From assembly GCA_012798275.1 (NCBI GenBank), contig JAAZNO010000031.1, positions 1 through 17,297 of the forward strand: a stretch of DNA of 17,297 bases. The letters run 5' to 3'. Under the pieces are notes generated by a model. It made no database searches. It was not told the origin of the DNA and was given only the letters and a program-made list of their open reading frames with translations. Position 1 is the stretch's first letter. Every line of letters begins with the position of its first letter. Both the position numbers and the translations under genes were made by a program. Source of the DNA: Chloroflexota bacterium. Lineage in GTDB: Bacteria > Chloroflexota > Anaerolineae > B4-G1 > SLSP01. Shown piece by piece: positions 1 through 7,733 of the stretch.

Positions 1-961
1 CCTCGGGCAGATAGCGCACGGGACGCCGCGACCCTTTGAGTTTGGCGGGACGGAAGTCCTCCAGCTGCAGGCCGGCCGCCGCGAGGATCGCCGCTTCCAG
101 GGCCGCCGCTTCGCCCTGCGCGGGCCACAGCTTGTAGCCGTAGATCGGCCCCGTCGCGCTGATCTCCCCCGCCTGCACGCGGGGACGCTCCGCTGCCGCC
201 GCTTCGACGGTGAACATCCCGCCCGTCGCGTGCTTTTTGGCGACGTCGCCCGGCAGCACCTCATCCAACAGCCCGCGCCGCAGGCGCTCCGCCAGATACC
301 GGTTGAAGAGCGCGGATTGCAGCGCGCTCAAGAAAAAGCGATGTTGGCGATAGGGCAGCTGCTGAATGCCACGCGCTCGCAGGGCCGCGCGGTCGTTGCG
401 CAACAGCAACCAGCCGATTTCGGCGTTGCGCCCATCGTTGCCAAAACGCTGGGCGCCATAGCCATTGGGGACGCCCCGGCGTGCCAGCAGCTCCAGGATC
501 GCCGCAGCGCGCACTTCGGCCTGCGAGGACACATCACGGATGCGGATGCTGAAGCGGTTGCCGCGCAGATGCCCGACCCGCAGCTTGTTCGTGTGGCGCG
601 CGGCCCAGAGCACCCGCGCGTTTTCCAGGCGCAGCGACAGCAGCACTTCGGGATCCACCCACTGAACGGAAAGCACCTGCTGCGTGACCGCGCGCGCGTC
701 CTTGAGGCCGGCGTAGCTCACCCCGTGCGGGGAAATCTCCAGCGCCGCCGCGATTTCCTGCACGAGCAGGGGCGTCGAAAGATCCCACTTCTCCACGGCA
801 AAGAAGGTGTGCTCGCCCTCCCCACAGGGAGCATACGCCGGCACCTCCTCGACACGGAAATCCTCCGGCGTGACGCGCAACCGTCCGCCGATGCCCGGCA
901 GCCCGGCGGTGAGATAGGGCAACTGCCACTCCAGCGCCACAAAGTCCCCTGCGTCGCTCAA
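1..961 (-). CDS. truD: tRNA pseudouridine(13) synthase TruD (3' end cut by window edge)
   Basis: TruD isomerises U13 of certain tRNAs to pseudouridine in the cytoplasm. Translating the minus strand from a TTG at 961 gives about 320 open codons that run off the left edge. Family hallmarks are visible: YAGLKDARAVTQQ, which carries the catalytic aspartate in the GLKD motif; GNRFSIRIRD; and GVPNGYGAQRFG. Near the edge KGSRRPVRYLP matches the family's C-terminal segment, so only a modest tail is missing. The start is inferred: no ATG lies upstream before the preceding stop, and a purine-rich GTGAGGG sits just before the TTG. A GTG 21 bases further in is an alternative. It begins 5 bases after the M42 peptidase stop, so the two are probably one transcript. 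The family call is secure; the start is less so. Confidence 0.92.
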   Translation of the reverse strand, partial: MSDAGDFVALEWQLPYLTAGLPGIGGRLRVTPEDFRVEEVPAYAPCGEGEHTFFAVEKWDLSTPLLVQEIAAALEISPHGVSYAGLKDARAVTQQVLSVQWVDPEVLLSLRLENARVLWAARHTNKLRVGHLRGNRFSIRIRDVSSQAEVRAAAILELLARRGVPNGYGAQRFGNDGRNAEIGWLLLRNDRAALRARGIQQLPYRQHRFFLSALQSALFNRYLAERLRRGLLDEVLPGDVAKKHATGGMFTVEAAAAERPRVQAGEISATGPIYGYKLWPAQGEAAALEAAILAAAGLQLEDFRPAKLKGSRRPVRYLPE

Positions 962-966
962 ATCCC

Positions 967-2007
967 TCACTCCGAAAGCAGATAGGCCGCAATGAGGCGC
1001 GCCGTCGCTTCCAGCGAATCAGCGTGCGTGCGTTCGTAGGAATGAGAAGCGTCCACGCCCGGCCCGATGAGCGCCACCTTGAGATCGGCACCCGCCCGCC
1101 ACGCCACCTCACCATCCGAGCCATAGAAAGGATAAATGTCGGTGTGGAAGGGGATCGCGTGCGCGGTTGCCAGCGTCTCCAGGTGACGGCGCAGGCCCAG
1201 GTGATAGGGGCCTCCAGAATCCTTAGCGCAGATGCCCACACTGAACTCGTCCGAGTTCTGCAGGTCGCCCGCCGCCGCCATGTCCACAGCGACGAGCTCC
1301 GCCGTATCCGCCGCCAGGCCGGTCGCCGCACCGTGCCCCACTTCCTCATAGCCGGAGATCAGCACCTCCAGGCGGTGCCGCGGCGCGAGCCCCGCCCGCT
1401 GCAACGCCAGCAGCGCGCCGTAGATGCAGGCCACGCCGGCTTTGTCGTCCAGGTGCCGCGAGCGGATGAAGCCGTCGTTCACCTCCACGCGCGGGTCGAA
1501 GGCGACGAAATCCCCCGGTCGAATGCCCAGCTCCCAGGTCTCCTCTTCAGAGTCCACCCGGGCATCCAGACGCACCTCATAGTTCTCCGCCACCCGCTCC
1601 AACTGCCGCGCCTCCGGTCCATAAATATGCACTGAGGCTTTGAGGGGCAAAATGCTCCCCCGGTAGGCCCGTCCATCCCCGGTGAAGACGGTACAGCCCT
1701 CCGTTTCGATGGAATGCCAGTCGAAGTTGCCGATGGGGGTGAGCAACAGTCGCCCATCGCTCTTGAGGCGTTGCACCATCGCGCCGAGAGTGTCCACGTG
1801 AGCCGTCAACGCGCGGGGAAGCGCCGGGTCGCCGTCCCAGGTGCAGACCAGGCCACCCTTGCGCGGGCGCATGAAGGTGACCGGCAGCGCGGCGAAGCTC
1901 GCCTGCACATAAGCCAGCGCCGCCTCCGTGTCGCCGGTAGGGCTGGGGGTCTTGAGCAACTGCACCAGAAAATCAACCATTTCAGTCACAGGGATCGCAG
2001 GAATCAT
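967..2007 (-). CDS. M42 family metallopeptidase (di-metal aminopeptidase-like)
   Basis: A 346-residue cytoplasmic peptidase of the M42 (glutamyl aminopeptidase/cellulase M-like) family. The metal centre reads in order: H70-V-D72 (TAHVDTLG), D187 in HLDDKAG, E221-E222 in GYEEVGHG, D242 in AVDMA and H328 in ERTH. These are the five expected ligands plus the catalytic acid, so it should be active. A longer in-frame start at 2124 is possible, but the ATG at 2007 has a strong AGGAGGT seven bases upstream and starts the recognisable domain. It lies 5 bases ahead of truD and has its own plausible promoter. The sequence around HVDTLGAMV and the C-terminal SHSYERTH recalls the M42 subfamily tied to the N-acetylglutaminylglutamine amide osmolyte system, but none of that pathway's genes are nearby, so the substrate is open. 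Confidence 0.9.
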   Translation of the reverse strand: MIPAIPVTEMVDFLVQLLKTPSPTGDTEAALAYVQASFAALPVTFMRPRKGGLVCTWDGDPALPRALTAHVDTLGAMVQRLKSDGRLLLTPIGNFDWHSIETEGCTVFTGDGRAYRGSILPLKASVHIYGPEARQLERVAENYEVRLDARVDSEEETWELGIRPGDFVAFDPRVEVNDGFIRSRHLDDKAGVACIYGALLALQRAGLAPRHRLEVLISGYEEVGHGAATGLAADTAELVAVDMAAAGDLQNSDEFSVGICAKDSGGPYHLGLRRHLETLATAHAIPFHTDIYPFYGSDGEVAWRAGADLKVALIGPGVDASHSYERTHADSLEATARLIAAYLLSE

Positions 2008-2044
2008 GGTCAGGCACCTCCTGAAGCTGATGCGATGCGATTCA

Positions 2045-2073
2045 AGTATATCCCCATCAAAGCGGAACGCCAA
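2045..2073 (-). promoter_or_regulatory. putative sigma-70 promoter for the M42 peptidase-truD pair
   Basis: On the minus strand TTGGCG (2073-2068) and TATACT (2050-2045) are separated by 17 bases. The -10 ends 37 bases before the peptidase start. It lies just past the hairpin that probably ends the upstream gene, so it would give the peptidase and truD their own transcript. Confidence 0.6.
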
Positions 2074-2079
2074 CAACAA

Positions 2080-2111
2080 GGCGGCTCCCGGCGTGAATGC
2101 CAGGAGCCGCC
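2080..2111 (-). terminator. putative intrinsic terminator after the holin-like gene
   Basis: GGCGGCTCC (2080-2088) pairs with GGAGCCGCC (2103-2111). One mismatch is followed by three more pairs and a six-base loop. Read on the minus strand, the hairpin comes about 40 bases after the stop of the membrane-protein gene and is followed by a T-rich TTGTTGTTGG, not a pure T run. Confidence 0.65.
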
Positions 2112-2150
2112 TGCAGGGACACACTCAATCCGGCGGACAAATTCGCGCGG

Positions 2151-2522
2151 TCACTTCTCCTTGTCTTGGTCCTTGACGAAGGTGTTCAACAAGACGCTGA
2201 CAATGCTGATGATGAGAGCGCCGAAAAATGCCGACCAGAACCCGTCCACAAAAAAGCCAACGCCGAAAACATTGGCCAGCCCCGCCGCCGCCCACAGCGA
2301 AAGGCCATTGATCACCAGCGTGAAAAGTCCCAACGTGAGGATGATCAACGGGCAGGTAAGCAACTTCAGGATCGGTCGGATGAAAGCATTGACCAGTCCC
2401 AGAATCACCGCCATGACGGCGTAAAGCCACCAACCGTCGTTCTCCACGCGAATGCCCGACACCAGCCAATCGGCGACATAAATCGAAAAAGCGCTGATCG
2501 CCCAACGGATGAGCAGTTTCAT
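2151..2522 (-). CDS. small membrane protein, phage holin 4-2 superfamily
   Basis: A 123-residue, strongly hydrophobic protein with about four membrane segments: near residues 3-20, 28-48, 54-76 and 92-113. It ends in a charged KDQDKEK tail. The arrangement, including the conserved-looking LVNAFIRPILKLLTCPLIILTLGLF stretch with its N-x-x-I-R-P, is that of the widespread PF04020-type family named after phage holins. It is usually chromosomal and of unknown function. The start at 2522 is chosen over a longer frame to 2582 because GGGAGGT lies just upstream and the hydrophobic domain begins there. No phage genes are nearby, so a lysis role is not suggested. Confidence 0.82.
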   Translation of the reverse strand: MKLLIRWAISAFSIYVADWLVSGIRVENDGWWLYAVMAVILGLVNAFIRPILKLLTCPLIILTLGLFTLVINGLSLWAAAGLANVFGVGFFVDGFWSAFFGALIISIVSVLLNTFVKDQDKEK

Positions 2523-2584
2523 ACGTACCTCCCTTTGAAAGATTGATGATCTTGATGTCCGACCCCGCACTGCAGTCGTCATCT

Positions 2585-2613
2585 ATTATACACTACGGCA
2601 GTCAATACAAGAA
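2585..2613 (-). promoter_or_regulatory. putative promoter for the holin-like gene
   Basis: The minus strand has a consensus TATAAT (2590-2585) preceded at 17 bases by TTCTTG (2613-2608). It is 62 bases upstream of the start codon and diverges from the kinase promoter, with the two promoters back to back within about 70 bases. Confidence 0.5.
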
Positions 2614-2628
2614 GTTGCGGGGCTCGAG

Positions 2629-2656
2629 TTGCGTTTGGTTGGAAATGGGCTATAAT
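2629..2656 (+). promoter_or_regulatory. putative sigma-70 promoter for the histidine kinase gene
   Basis: TTGCGT (2629-2634), a 16-base spacer and a perfect TATAAT (2651-2656). The predicted start of transcription near 2663 leaves an untranslated leader of about 160 bases before the kinase ATG. That is long enough to hold the structure noted at 2724-2808. Confidence 0.65.
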
Positions 2657-2723
2657 TGTTTGTAATCTCAGTCTGATTTCTCGGAGCAGGTTGTCCAAGA
2701 AGATTGCGATTGAAACCAAGGGA

Positions 2724-2808
2724 CGAACTAAAGGCTGCGCTACCGGCGCTTCATGCAAGCCATAGTTCGCGCTACGGGGCGCAGCGGCGTTAAAGTCGGG
2801 GAGACTTT
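2724..2808 (+). other. structured 5' leader with pseudoknot-like pairing, class unknown
   Basis: CGAACTA (2724-2730) is complementary to TAGTTCG (2763-2769), and GCTGCGC (2734-2740) to GCGCAGC (2779-2785). The order A-B-A'-B' is that of an H-type pseudoknot. A further hairpin, AAAGTC-GGGGA-GACTTT (2792-2808), follows just before the AGGGG ribosome site. I do not recognise a known riboswitch class. The elements are short and could be coincidence. Confidence 0.35.
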
Positions 2809-2823
2809 CAGGGGAATGCCAGA

Positions 2824-4734
2824 ATGCATTCGCAGCGGGTCTTGATCATCACCCATGACCCGGATGTGGAACAGACCCTCCGGGCCCTGCTGCCGTCGGC
2901 CTACGAGGTCGAAGTCCTCCCAACGCTTAAAGCGCTGGGTGCAACTGCAGCCCCGCCGCCGGCATTGCTGGTGTTCCTCGATGTGACCCTGTTGGACGGC
3001 GGGCCCTTGCAGTTGCTGGACCTGGCGCCGTTACAATCCCTGTCGGTCGTGCTGCTGGCGCCTGACGCCCTGCCACTCAAGGCGCTCAATCCCCTGCTGG
3101 CGAATCTGCACATTCTGGGCGTTCTCACCGCCCCCTATCTCAGCGACGAAAATCGGACGACGCTCAGTACGGCTCTCAGCAACGCGCCGCTCTACCTGCA
3201 CAAAGCCGACCTGGAGCAGCAACTCGCCACCGCTCAACAGCGCCTCGATCAACGCCTGCAAGAACTCAACGTCATCTACACCATTGGCCGAACCATCGCG
3301 GCTTCCCTCCGCCTCGACGAAGTGCTGCCGCGCGTCGTGAGTATCGCCGTCAACCTCACGCGCGCCGAGGAGGGCCTCATCATCCTGCAAGAAGAGGGGG
3401 ACCTCTACCTGCGCGCCACCCATCGGTTCAACGGCCCGGAAATCGCGCCTCAACACACACTGACCCAGGACCCCATCGCCGAGCGCGTGCTCCAATCCGG
3501 CCGGCCGGTGATGCTGAAGCGGGAAACACGCCTGTCTACGGGGAATCTGGTCCAGTCGCTCCTCTATCTGCCGGTGCTTCAGCCGGGCGGCGGCACGGTC
3601 GGCGTGCTGGGTGTGATCAACCGACAGCGTCAGGGCGAGTTCACGGAGTCACAGCTCTTCACGCTATCGGCCATTGCCGACTACACCGCCATTGCCGTGG
3701 AAAATGCCCGGCTCTTCAGCGAGGTCGAACGCGAGCAACACCGCCTGCGCAGCATCATGCAACGCGCCACAGAGGCCGTCCTCATCACCGATGAGCGCGA
3801 GGGCCTGCTGTTGTGGAGCCGCACCGCCGCCGAAGCGTTTGCCATCCCCGATGACGCTGCCGGCAAGCCCATCCTCGACGTGCTTCACCATGCCCAATTA
3901 CGGGAGTTGTTCCATCAAGCCCTCGAAGGCCTCGATTCCCCCAAGGGCGAAATCATCCTGCCCGGCGGCAGGGTGATGAACGCGCAAATCACCTCCGTCT
4001 CCCATCTGGGGCGTGTGATCGTGATGCAGGACATCACCCAGATGAAGGAGCTCGACCGGATCAAGACGGAATTTGTCCAAACCGTTTCGCATGACCTGCG
4101 CACGCCACTCACCACCATCCAGGGTTATGTGATGCTCCTCGACCGCGCCGGCCCCCTCAACGAAATGCAGCGCGCTTTCGTGCACAAAGCGCTCAACAGT
4201 CTCGCCGATATTACCGACCTGATCACCGACCTGCTCGATCTGGGACGCATCGAAGCCGAATACGACATGCCTATGACGGACCTGCAGCTGGGACAGCTGC
4301 TCCAAGACATCGAGGAACAGTACCGGCCCCAGGCGCAGAAGGCCGACCTCACGCTGCAGCTGACTCTCCCTCCCACCTCGCTGTGCGTGCGAGGCAATGC
4401 CTACCGCTTGCAGCAGGCCCTCGGCAAAATCGTGGACAACGCCATCCGGTACAATCGCCCCGGCGGAGAGGTCGCGCTTGAGGTGCAAGATCAGGGGGAA
4501 CACATCCTGATCCGCATCAGAGACACCGGCTTCGGGATTCCCCTTGCCGATCAGGCACACATTTTCGAGCGCTTCTACCGCGTCCTCACCCCCGAAACCG
4601 AAAGCATTCGCGGCGTCGGCCTGGGATTGACTATCGTGAAATCCATCATCGAGCACCATCGCGGGCGGATCTGGGTCGAAAGCGTCATTGACCAGGGCAG
4701 CTGCTTTTCCATCCTGCTGCCCAAATGCCTCTGA
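2824..4734 (+). CDS. sensor histidine kinase with degenerate receiver, GAF and PAS domains
   Basis: A 636-residue, apparently soluble kinase with no membrane segment. Domains in order: a receiver-like domain (1-120) with a possible phosphoacceptor D53 in FLDVTLLDG; a coiled coil (125-150); GAF (about 150-297); a second coiled linker; PAS (about 305-403); HisKA with H423 in SHDLRTPL; and HATPase with N box VDNAIRYN (537-544), DTGFG (567-571) and GVGLGL (597-602). All kinase motifs are intact. The receiver has lost the conserved Lys (TAPYL where a KP is expected) and has H11-D12 instead of the acidic pair, so it may not be phosphorylated normally. No response regulator is adjacent, so it is an orphan kinase. 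AGGGG precedes the ATG by about 9 bases. Confidence 0.92.
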   Translation: MHSQRVLIITHDPDVEQTLRALLPSAYEVEVLPTLKALGATAAPPPALLVFLDVTLLDGGPLQLLDLAPLQSLSVVLLAPDALPLKALNPLLANLHILGVLTAPYLSDENRTTLSTALSNAPLYLHKADLEQQLATAQQRLDQRLQELNVIYTIGRTIAASLRLDEVLPRVVSIAVNLTRAEEGLIILQEEGDLYLRATHRFNGPEIAPQHTLTQDPIAERVLQSGRPVMLKRETRLSTGNLVQSLLYLPVLQPGGGTVGVLGVINRQRQGEFTESQLFTLSAIADYTAIAVENARLFSEVEREQHRLRSIMQRATEAVLITDEREGLLLWSRTAAEAFAIPDDAAGKPILDVLHHAQLRELFHQALEGLDSPKGEIILPGGRVMNAQITSVSHLGRVIVMQDITQMKELDRIKTEFVQTVSHDLRTPLTTIQGYVMLLDRAGPLNEMQRAFVHKALNSLADITDLITDLLDLGRIEAEYDMPMTDLQLGQLLQDIEEQYRPQAQKADLTLQLTLPPTSLCVRGNAYRLQQALGKIVDNAIRYNRPGGEVALEVQDQGEHILIRIRDTGFGIPLADQAHIFERFYRVLTPETESIRGVGLGLTIVKSIIEHHRGRIWVESVIDQGSCFSILLPKCL

Positions 4735-4765
4735 CGCTCCCTCTTGGGCCGCCAGTTCCACTCCC

Positions 4766-4794
4766 ATTCAGCACCGCGCTCCCCGTGGTATAAT
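4766..4794 (+). promoter_or_regulatory. putative promoter upstream of der
   Basis: A perfect TATAAT (4789-4794) lies 49 bases before the der start codon, in the gap after the kinase stop. The -35 region at 17 bases spacing (ATTCAG, 4766-4771) is poor. der could therefore be read from here, from the kinase promoter, or from both. Confidence 0.45.
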
Positions 4795-4843
4795 CAAACC
4801 ATCACGTCAGAGCGCGTGTCAGGCGCGCCAGTCAGAGGAAAAC

Positions 4844-6253
4844 ATGTCGAAACCCTATGTTGCCATTGTCGGACGCCCCAACGTGGGCAAGTCCACCTTC
4901 TTCAACCGTCTGATCGGCCAGCGGCGAGCGGTGGTGAGTGACATTCCCGGCACGACGCGCGATCGCATCATCGCCGAAGCGGAATGGAACGGTCGCACCT
5001 TCATGCTGGTGGACACGGGCGGCATCGAAGTGCTGCCCAGCACCGTAGAAGCTGGGCGACGGCCGGGGCCCGAAACCCCGTTGCTGGAAGACTCCGCCGC
5101 CTTCATTCCCCTCATCCGCGCCCAGGCCGAACAGGCCATCGCCGAAGCGGATGTCGTGCTGTTCCTCACCGACGCCTCCACGGGTCTGACCGCCGCCGAT
5201 CAGGAAGTCGCCGAGCTGCTCCGTCGCACCGACAAACCCGTGTTGCTCGTCGCCAACAAGACCGATAGCGACCGCCGCGAGCAACAGGCCTACGAGTTCT
5301 ACGAGTTGGGCTTCGATGAAGTCCACACCATCTCCGCGCTGCACGGACGCGGCGTCGCCGATCTGCTCGACCTCATCGTGAAGCTGCTGCCGCCCGAAGA
5401 GCTCGAACCGGCGCCCGCAGAGGACGCGGTGCGGATCGCGATCCTGGGACGTCCCAACGTCGGCAAGTCCTCACTGCTCAACCGGCTGGTCGGCGAGGAA
5501 CGCGCCATCGTCAGCCCCGTCGCCGGCACCACCCGCGACATGCTGGACACGGAAATACTTTGGGAAGGACAGCGGGTGATCCTGGTTGACACGGCAGGCA
5601 TCCGCCGACGGGGGAAAATCGAAGCGGGGGTGGAAAAATACAGCGTCCTGCGGGCCGCCAAGGCCACCGAACGGGCCGACGTCGCCCTGTTGCTCATTGA
5701 CGCCGTCGAGGGCATCACGGCGCAAGACCTGCACATCGCCGGCCTCATCGCCGAGCAGGGCGTGAGCGCGGTCGTGCTCGTGAACAAATGGGATGCCGTG
5801 CCCCCCGCCGCCCGGCGCGAGACGGCCGAGTTCGAAGCGCAAGTGCGCGAGGACCTGAAATTCATGCCCTACATTCCGGTGCTGTTCATCTCGGCGCTCA
5901 CCGGCTTGCGGGTGGAGCGCGTGCTGCCGACCGCCCTCCAAGTCGCCGCGGCCCGCTACGAGCGCATCCCCACCGGCGAGCTCAACGACACGCTCCAGCG
6001 CGCCCTCGTCGAACACGCGCCGGCCAGCGTCCAGGGCCGCAAACTCAAGATCTACTACGCCAGCCAGGTCGGCGTCGCCCCGCCGACGTTCGCCCTCTCG
6101 GTCAACGATCCGGCGCTCGTGCACTTCTCCTATCAGCGCTATCTGGAAAACCGCATTCGGGCGATCTACGCTTTCCCCGGGACGCCGATTCGTCTCGTGT
6201 TCAGAGCGCACAAGAAAGAGAAAGACGCGCGCCAGGGAAAACGCCAGCGCTGA
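4844..6253 (+). CDS. der: ribosome assembly GTPase Der (EngA)
   Basis: A 469-residue double-GTPase that acts in maturation of the 50S subunit. The first G domain has GRPNVGKST (10-18), the LVDTGGIE switch and ANKTD. The second has GRPNVGKSS (202-210), LVDTAGIRRRGK and VNKWD. The C-terminal KH-like domain is recognisable from GRKLKIYYASQVGVAPPTF and the closing FPGTPIRLVFR. Length is normal for the family. The start at 4844 is set by AGAGGAA five to six bases upstream and by homology; the open frame extends further upstream to 4688, but that part is the kinase's 3' end read in another frame. It lies 109 bases downstream of the kinase. Confidence 0.97.
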   Translation: MSKPYVAIVGRPNVGKSTFFNRLIGQRRAVVSDIPGTTRDRIIAEAEWNGRTFMLVDTGGIEVLPSTVEAGRRPGPETPLLEDSAAFIPLIRAQAEQAIAEADVVLFLTDASTGLTAADQEVAELLRRTDKPVLLVANKTDSDRREQQAYEFYELGFDEVHTISALHGRGVADLLDLIVKLLPPEELEPAPAEDAVRIAILGRPNVGKSSLLNRLVGEERAIVSPVAGTTRDMLDTEILWEGQRVILVDTAGIRRRGKIEAGVEKYSVLRAAKATERADVALLLIDAVEGITAQDLHIAGLIAEQGVSAVVLVNKWDAVPPAARRETAEFEAQVREDLKFMPYIPVLFISALTGLRVERVLPTALQVAAARYERIPTGELNDTLQRALVEHAPASVQGRKLKIYYASQVGVAPPTFALSVNDPALVHFSYQRYLENRIRAIYAFPGTPIRLVFRAHKKEKDARQGKRQR

Positions 6254-6270
6254 GCGCCACGCCTGAAATG

Positions 6271-6303
6271 CCAGCGAGCGCGGAGAGATTCCGCGCTCGC
6301 TGG
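6271..6303. terminator. 14-bp perfect hairpin between convergent der and the zinc operon
   Basis: CCAGCGAGCGCGGA (6271-6284) pairs perfectly with TCCGCGCTCGCTGG (6290-6303) around a five-base loop. It lies between the der stop and the end of the minus-strand zinc operon. It is well placed as a shared terminator, but neither side has a real T run (AAATG after the plus copy, CATTTC after the minus copy). It may work with Rho or protect 3' ends. Confidence 0.5.
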
Positions 6304-6333
6304 AAATGCCGATAAAACACCAGGCTGAAGGGC

Positions 6334-6840
6334 CTAGCCCCATCCCAAATCGCGCGCGCGGTGATGCGGCTGACTCGGCCTCTCCGGATGTTCATGCTCA
6401 TGGTCGTGCTCATGCTCATGGTCGTGCTCGTGTCCATGGGCATGGCTCGCCAGCCCCTCAGGCGGGGGCGGCAACGGGATCGCCGCCGTCACGTCCGCGA
6501 AATCGTTTTCCTGCGCCCCTTCCGCCCGCCGCGTCATAATCTCGCGGAAAATCTCCCGATCCAGGGTCGGCGGCGCGACTTCATCCAGCAGCGCCCCACC
6601 CTCCTGCAAGAACCGCGCCGCCGTCTGCGCGTCCGCATCACCATCACGGAGCGCCCGCGCCTGCGCGTCGAAACTCTCCCGCCGGGCCGCTTCGCTGCGT
6701 CCGACGTGCACCCGCGAGATCACCTTCTCCACGTGCGGATTGCCACATGCCGGACAGGGCGGCGGCGCGGCGTCGAAGGAACGCGCCAGGTGCTGAAAAC
6801 GCGCGTCACATGTCGGACAGTAATACTCGTAGATAGGCAT
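6334..6840 (-). CDS. FmdB-type zinc-ribbon protein with histidine-rich C-terminal tail
   Basis: A 168-residue protein. The N-terminus MPIYEYYCPTC is the signature of the FmdB/CxxC_CxxC_SSSS putative regulator family, with one zinc ribbon built from C8, C11, C29 and C32. A central acidic helical region follows. Residues 133-151 are a run in which every second residue is His (10 of 19), alternating with Glu, Asp, Ala or Gly; PHH follows. Such tails bind zinc or nickel in many chaperones and storage proteins. It starts 23 bases after znuB with GGGAGGTG upstream, so it is the last gene of the zinc operon. A role in zinc buffering or hand-over is inferred from context and tail. A start further upstream in this frame is unlikely, because that part only mirrors znuB. 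Confidence 0.87.
   Translation of the reverse strand: MPIYEYYCPTCDARFQHLARSFDAAPPPCPACGNPHVEKVISRVHVGRSEAARRESFDAQARALRDGDADAQTAARFLQEGGALLDEVAPPTLDREIFREIMTRRAEGAQENDFADVTAAIPLPPPPEGLASHAHGHEHDHEHEHDHEHEHPERPSQPHHRARDLGWG
6393..6428. repeat. 18-bp direct tandem duplication inside the His-rich tail
   Basis: CATGCTCATGGTCGTGCT occurs twice in perfect tandem (6393-6410 and 6411-6428). Each copy encodes six residues of alternating His and acidic residues on the minus strand. The tail therefore probably lengthens or shortens by whole in-frame units. Confidence 0.85.
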
Positions 6841-6863
6841 GGGACACCTCCCCAGGCGCGACC

Positions 6864-7733
6864 TCAGGCCGCACGCACGGCCTTTTTCCGCCACACCAGA
6901 CCCCGCTGCGGCGCGAACAGCAACGCCAGCACGAAGAACAGCGTGCAGACCAGCACAATCGCCGCACCGGAGGCCACACTGACGTAATACGAAAAATACA
7001 GGCCGATGACGCCCGACAGCGCCCCTATCAATGCCGCGAGCGCGATCATGCGCGAAAGCCGCCGGGTCAACAAAAACGCCGTCGCCGCAGGCGTCACCAG
7101 CATCGCCACCATGAGCGCGACCCCCACCGTCTGCAACGAGACCACAATCGCCAGCGCGACGAGCACCAGCAGCAGGTAATGCAACAGCGTCGAGGGCAGC
7201 CGCAGCGTCACCGCCAGCACCGGGTCGAACGAGAGGACCGTGAATTCCTTGTACAGCGCGAGAATCACGAGCAAGACGCTCCCCCCCACCATGCCGGTCA
7301 GCCACAGATCGTGCACCGAAACGCCCAGCACATCGCCGAAGAGAAAATGCGAGAGATCCACCGCGTAGCTGCGCACCGACGAAATCAGCGCGATGCCGAG
7401 CGCAAACATCCCCGCAAAGATGATGCCGATGGCCGTGTCCGCTTTGACCTCCGTGCGCTTGCCGATGGCGCCGATGCCCAACGCCGTCACCACTGCCGCG
7501 CCCAATCCCCACCAGAAAAGCGCCCCGCGCTCGCCGCCGTTCACCAGATAGCCAATCGCCACGCCGGGCAGAATGGCATGAGCCAGCGCGTCCCCCAGGA
7601 ACGCCATCCCGCGCAGCACCACAAAGCTGCCCACGACGGCGCAGACGACGCCCACGAGCACCACGGCCACCAGCCCCCGCTGCATGAAGGCGTACTGCAG
7701 CGGCTCAGTGAGCAACAGCCACACCGCGCTCAT
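6864..7733 (-). CDS. znuB: metal (zinc) ABC transporter permease, ABC-3 family
   Basis: A 289-residue integral membrane protein with about eight hydrophobic segments. It is the membrane channel of a high-affinity metal importer that works with the adjacent ATPase and binding lipoprotein. The early motif GSFVVLRGMAFLGDALAHAILPGVAIGYL, with its conserved G-D-A-L-A-H-A, is typical of the ZnuB/TroC/MntB family. Its ATG at 7733 overlaps the ATPase stop in an ATGA, implying coupled translation. Zinc rather than manganese is inferred from the upstream Zur and from the His-rich loop and ligands of the binding protein. Confidence 0.93.
   Translation of the reverse strand: MSAVWLLLTEPLQYAFMQRGLVAVVLVGVVCAVVGSFVVLRGMAFLGDALAHAILPGVAIGYLVNGGERGALFWWGLGAAVVTALGIGAIGKRTEVKADTAIGIIFAGMFALGIALISSVRSYAVDLSHFLFGDVLGVSVHDLWLTGMVGGSVLLVILALYKEFTVLSFDPVLAVTLRLPSTLLHYLLLVLVALAIVVSLQTVGVALMVAMLVTPAATAFLLTRRLSRMIALAALIGALSGVIGLYFSYYVSVASGAAIVLVCTLFFVLALLFAPQRGLVWRKKAVRAA

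Noticed and set aside
534..1349. 271-residue minus frame spanning truD and the peptidase
   Set aside because: Wrong-frame shadow. The true frames carry the TruD and M42 catalytic motifs.
2151..2522. Prophage remnant based on the holin-like gene
   Set aside because: This family is commonly chromosomal. No other phage genes, integrase or att sites are visible.
2663..2823. Cyclic-di-GMP riboswitch in the kinase leader
   Set aside because: GGGACGAACTAAAGG is only faintly like the GEMM-I consensus, and the matching GGCAAACC part and tetraloop receptor are absent.
6334..7512. 392-residue minus frame joining znuB sequence to the FmdB-type protein
   Set aside because: Its first part is znuB read in the wrong frame. 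The FmdB family start and ribosome site are at 6840.
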